A stretch of DNA of 23,508 bases, taken from the IMG/VR virus record IMGVR_UViG_3300011118_000031, positions 1 through 23,508 of that record; one strand, written 5' to 3'. This DNA is from a virus. Shown piece by piece: positions 20,907 to 23,508 of this stretch (within the stretch, counting starts at the first letter, position 1; the number at the start of each line of letters is the position of its first letter). The notes under the pieces are model-generated. The model was not told the origin of the DNA. It was given only the letters and a program-made list of their open reading frames with translations, and ran no database searches. Both the position numbers and the translations under genes were made by a program.

Positions 20907-23508
20907 GTGGCTAGTTTCTCTGGGGTTTTACATAGTGACGCATCTGACATCAGTCCATTTACTGATGGTAATCGATCTATTAAAAATGCCTCTGCGGCTA
21001 ACACGATTGAGATTGGTGTTCCTGGGGAGGACCATGAATATTGGGGTTTTATTAGTGAATCAGGATTACCCGGCAATATATCCTGGGAAGATGGTGGTAC
21101 ATGGTCAGCTACTATTAGAGTAGTTGTTGGTACTACAAATATTCGTGCTAGATGCAAAGCCGTTAGAATTGATCCTAGTGGCAGTATAGTACAGGATGGT
21201 TTTTATTGTCCTTATCAAATTTTAAGTGCTGGAAATAAAACTTTTACAATAAATAGTCCGTCATGGGATGATGGTGAAGAAGATGTTAGCAACAGATTAG
21301 CTGTCGCAATTGATTTTACCAATACCTTTTTTGGTGCGCAGTCTGTAACTATAGGTACTAACACAGTAGTCGAAAAGGTAGAAACAAACATAACAGTTGG
21401 TGCGTCCCCGATAAGTGGTAGCACAGATTTATTTACTCAGGGTCATCTTCAGTCTTCTGGTAATTTAAATCTATTTGCAAGTGGACATGGTCAACTTACT
21501 AATACTTTGAATTTATTTCTTCAAGTCGAACCACATCCATTTAAAACTTATTCAACCATTCTCGCTACTGTATCAGGTTTATATACTCAAGATATTGATT
21601 TACCACAAGGATTTGGTACTCCTACGTTTGTTGTTGCAGTAACCTCTTCGGCTATGTGGGGAGGGGAAGCCCAGCATCACCAAGCTAGAATGTGCGTAGG
21701 ATTTTCTGATGGCGTGAATAACAGATGTTCACTATGCCAATCTCGTGACGAAATTCCCGTTGGAACACAGACTTACAGGTTTAATTCTTCGGATTATTCA
21801 ATTTATCTTCTTCAGGCTGGGGGTGGTACCCCAAGATCGGTTGGTAAATTAACGTTTCACGAAGATAAAATAACCGTTCACTGGGACAAGGTTGCTGCAT
21901 GTACTGTTACGTTTCTCATATTAACTGGGACAGAACATGTCTGGATAGACGGATTTACACACGATTACAACATAGATGGAGAATATAAATTAAAAAATGA
22001 CTTGGGCTGGGAACCAACATTTATTTTGTCTACCAGCACATGGTCGGATTTTGATTCTTACGATGTTAATGCTGCATTAAATTTTGGTTGTGCCATAAAT
22101 AATGATAATATATCACAAAGAAGTCTTAATTGGTATTCAAAGGATGTAATAGCTGGTACACCAGAAGTAGGTGCGTTTTTTAGTAATCAACTTTTCCAGC
22201 GCATCGATGAAGCATCAGTATATACCGGATTATCAATAAATGAATTTTTACCGAATGGTTTCAGCACACAAATTAGTGACAGTGGTCATGCTAAATACTT
22301 AAATTTAGCCGCGATTCAACTGCCGAGCGGTATAGATACACACCTACAGACATTTTTAACAAAATCATCCAGTGGCGTACAATCATATACTGATTTTGGG
22401 TTTAAACCTAAAACACAAATAGTTACCCAAACATTAATGACTGTATCCGGTTCGCATCAAACTAACGAACAAGCACATTGTTTTGCTATTGGCGCTGGGC
22501 GTGGTTTATTTGGTCTTAACGAATGGTCTCAGTCGTACCGAGATGAAGAGGGTGGTTCAGAAACTGAGACAGAAAATCATATTTATGGTAGTATTATTGG
22601 TATAGATAGTCATGATGGTAGTGGTAGTAATGTCGGTCATACACAATCTTATGATTTAGATGGAGTTACATATGATTACACCAATATTGATGCTGGCGAT
22701 GCATACTGTTGGGGGTTATATTTTCGAAGCGAAGAACCAAGTGCTACTTTGGATTTATTTATCGAAAGTACCGTATCACTGAGCGGTACTGTCGATTTGT
22801 TTATTGATGGCGTTGGTTCGCACAGTGGCCAGATAAATTCATTTATACATGGATATGAGAATCAAGCTATATCTGGTGACTTATTTATTCATGGTGATAA
22901 AAATATTTTAACGTCAGGTGATTTGTTGATAGAGGGGTGCGATGTGATACAAACATCCGGAAATTTATTTATTCATGGCTACGAAGATATTTCTACTTCT
23001 GGTGATTTATTTATACATGGATACGAATTATATACCACATCAGGTGATCTTTACATTGTAGGCCCACAACAAATAGCCGATTCGGGTAATTTGTTTGTTC
23101 ACGGATATAGCAACACTATTGCGTCTGGTAATCTTTTCATGTCCTCCCCGACACAAGTAATCGATTCTGGTAACTTGTTTATTAATGGATATGAAAGTAT
23201 TACTGATTCGGGCAATTTATTTGTTCATGGCCACCAAGTTACACAAGCATCTGGTGATTTGCACGTTGAGGGTCGTGAGTCGCTTACAGCATCTGGCGAT
23301 TTATATATCGCTGGGCTTTTTGTTGCTAGTGGATTTCTCAATTCGGAAAATGTTGTTTTTTATCATCCATTGGATAATTATGTGGATGGTATTCAAGGAG
23401 AAACATGGGCTGGATCAGCAGCATTTGATCTTGCAATTATCTCTAGTGGAATTGGTTCTGCTAAATTGGGTGGGCCGCTAGTTTCACAAGGGACTTCGAT
23501 TCCACAAA
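20907..23508 (+). CDS. Large tail/adhesin protein with 14-residue repeats (open at window end)
   Basis: The frame is open from GTG 20907 (AAAGGATC eight bases before it) to the window edge, at least 867 residues. The N-terminal 120 residues are beta-rich (SWEDGGTWSATIRVVVGTTN), of a kind common in phage tail or baseplate proteins. Residues about 165-215 carry early irregular copies of the repeat (SGSTDLFTQGHLQSSGNLNL). About 216-610 is a large domain with repeated Trp/His/Asp motifs, perhaps two related halves (TILATVSGLYTQDI and TLMTVSGSHQTNEQ). Then comes the 14-residue repeat array, followed by NVVFYHPLDNYVDGI, which looks like the start of a LamG/concanavalin-type carbohydrate-binding domain. 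Host-surface binding is inferred. Confidence 0.6.
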   Translation, partial: MASFSGVLHSDASDISPFTDGNRSIKNASAANTIEIGVPGEDHEYWGFISESGLPGNISWEDGGTWSATIRVVVGTTNIRARCKAVRIDPSGSIVQDGFYCPYQILSAGNKTFTINSPSWDDGEEDVSNRLAVAIDFTNTFFGAQSVTIGTNTVVEKVETNITVGASPISGSTDLFTQGHLQSSGNLNLFASGHGQLTNTLNLFLQVEPHPFKTYSTILATVSGLYTQDIDLPQGFGTPTFVVAVTSSAMWGGEAQHHQARMCVGFSDGVNNRCSLCQSRDEIPVGTQTYRFNSSDYSIYLLQAGGGTPRSVGKLTFHEDKITVHWDKVAACTVTFLILTGTEHVWIDGFTHDYNIDGEYKLKNDLGWEPTFILSTSTWSDFDSYDVNAALNFGCAINNDNISQRSLNWYSKDVIAGTPEVGAFFSNQLFQRIDEASVYTGLSINEFLPNGFSTQISDSGHAKYLNLAAIQLPSGIDTHLQTFLTKSSSGVQSYTDFGFKPKTQIVTQTLMTVSGSHQTNEQAHCFAIGAGRGLFGLNEWSQSYRDEEGGSETETENHIYGSIIGIDSHDGSGSNVGHTQSYDLDGVTYDYTNIDAGDAYCWGLYFRSEEPSATLDLFIESTVSLSGTVDLFIDGVGSHSGQINSFIHGYENQAISGDLFIHGDKNILTSGDLLIEGCDVIQTSGNLFIHGYEDISTSGDLFIHGYELYTTSGDLYIVGPQQIADSGNLFVHGYSNTIASGNLFMSSPTQVIDSGNLFINGYESITDSGNLFVHGHQVTQASGDLHVEGRESLTASGDLYIAGLFVASGFLNSENVVFYHPLDNYVDGIQGETWAGSAAFDLAIISSGIGSAKLGGPLVSQGTSIPQ
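22740..23327 (+). repeat. In-frame array of 14-residue (42-bp) repeats in tail gene
   Basis: Fourteen in-frame units of the type SGxLFIxGxxxxxx occur here. The first two are diverged 14-mers (22740, 22782), the third has 16 residues (22824), ten are exactly 42 bp in register (22872-23291) and the last is 12 residues (23292-23327). Conserved positions are S-G, a small polar residue, L, F/Y, I/V and G. DNA identity between units is well below protein similarity, so selection acts on the protein. This suggests a regular beta structure such as a beta-helix or stalk. Confidence 0.9.

Noticed and set aside
22740-23327. Periodic 42-bp repeats as a CRISPR array
   Set aside because: The repeats are continuous, in frame, variable at the DNA level and have no separate spacers; they encode a protein repeat.
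23185-23481. Plus-strand 98-codon ORF near the window end
   Set aside because: It is an out-of-frame reading of the repeat array and the following domain of the tail gene.

Overview
The window is part of a tailed double-stranded DNA phage genome (Caudoviricetes). It carries a packaging, capsid and tail module in canonical order, a small divergent early-type operon, overlapping genes throughout, and no tRNA or rRNA genes. Base composition is AT-rich. The host cannot be named from the sequence. A T4 gp55-like sigma factor, a ClpP-like protease, a MazG-like pyrophosphohydrolase, sugar-modification genes, two inteins and free-standing homing-type genes suggest a large lytic phage or an uncultivated environmental virus.

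Left arm (1-2350, minus strand). One tightly overlapping operon reads leftward: a beta-class DNA methyltransferase with an abnormal catalytic motif, the fused remains of an AP2/HNH-type gene, an unknown 117-residue protein, a four-CxxC zinc protein, a ClpP-like serine protease and the start of a MazG-like protein. A divergent regulatory gap (2351-2506) separates it from the rightward genes.

Packaging region (2507-11519, plus strand). A short acidic ORF, a gp55-like sigma factor and a probable small terminase are followed by an unusual insert: a CgeB-like glycosyltransferase, a SEC-C zinc protein, GDP-mannose 4,6-dehydratase interrupted by a 386-residue intein, and an ERCC4-type nuclease. The large terminase follows, interrupted by a second, 421-residue intein. 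Both inteins contain LAGLIDADG endonuclease motifs and sit in highly conserved host motifs.

Head region (11584-17130). Portal, a small unknown protein, a maturation protease joined to a coiled-coil scaffold (with a possible nested scaffold start), a decoration-like protein and the major capsid protein, closed by two tandem intrinsic terminators.

Right part (17195-23508). A free-standing gene encodes six helix-turn-helix units, an HNH nuclease and a Mom-like acetyltransferase-fold domain. After it come a small two-HTH gene that looks like a relative or remnant, a tandem pair of paralogous beta-rich proteins, a probable head-tail connector, and an open-ended tail or adhesin gene with a regular 14-residue repeat array.

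A recurring element, TGTATAAT (16 identical bases in its two best copies), precedes the portal, protease, HTH-HNH-Mom and HTH genes, with a variant before the tail gene. I infer that this is the phage late promoter and that the sigma-like protein may read it. The most unusual items are the HTH6-HNH-Mom fusion, the collapsed AP2/HNH gene with a slippery heptamer at its junction, the two inteins, and the sigma factor with its matching promoter set.
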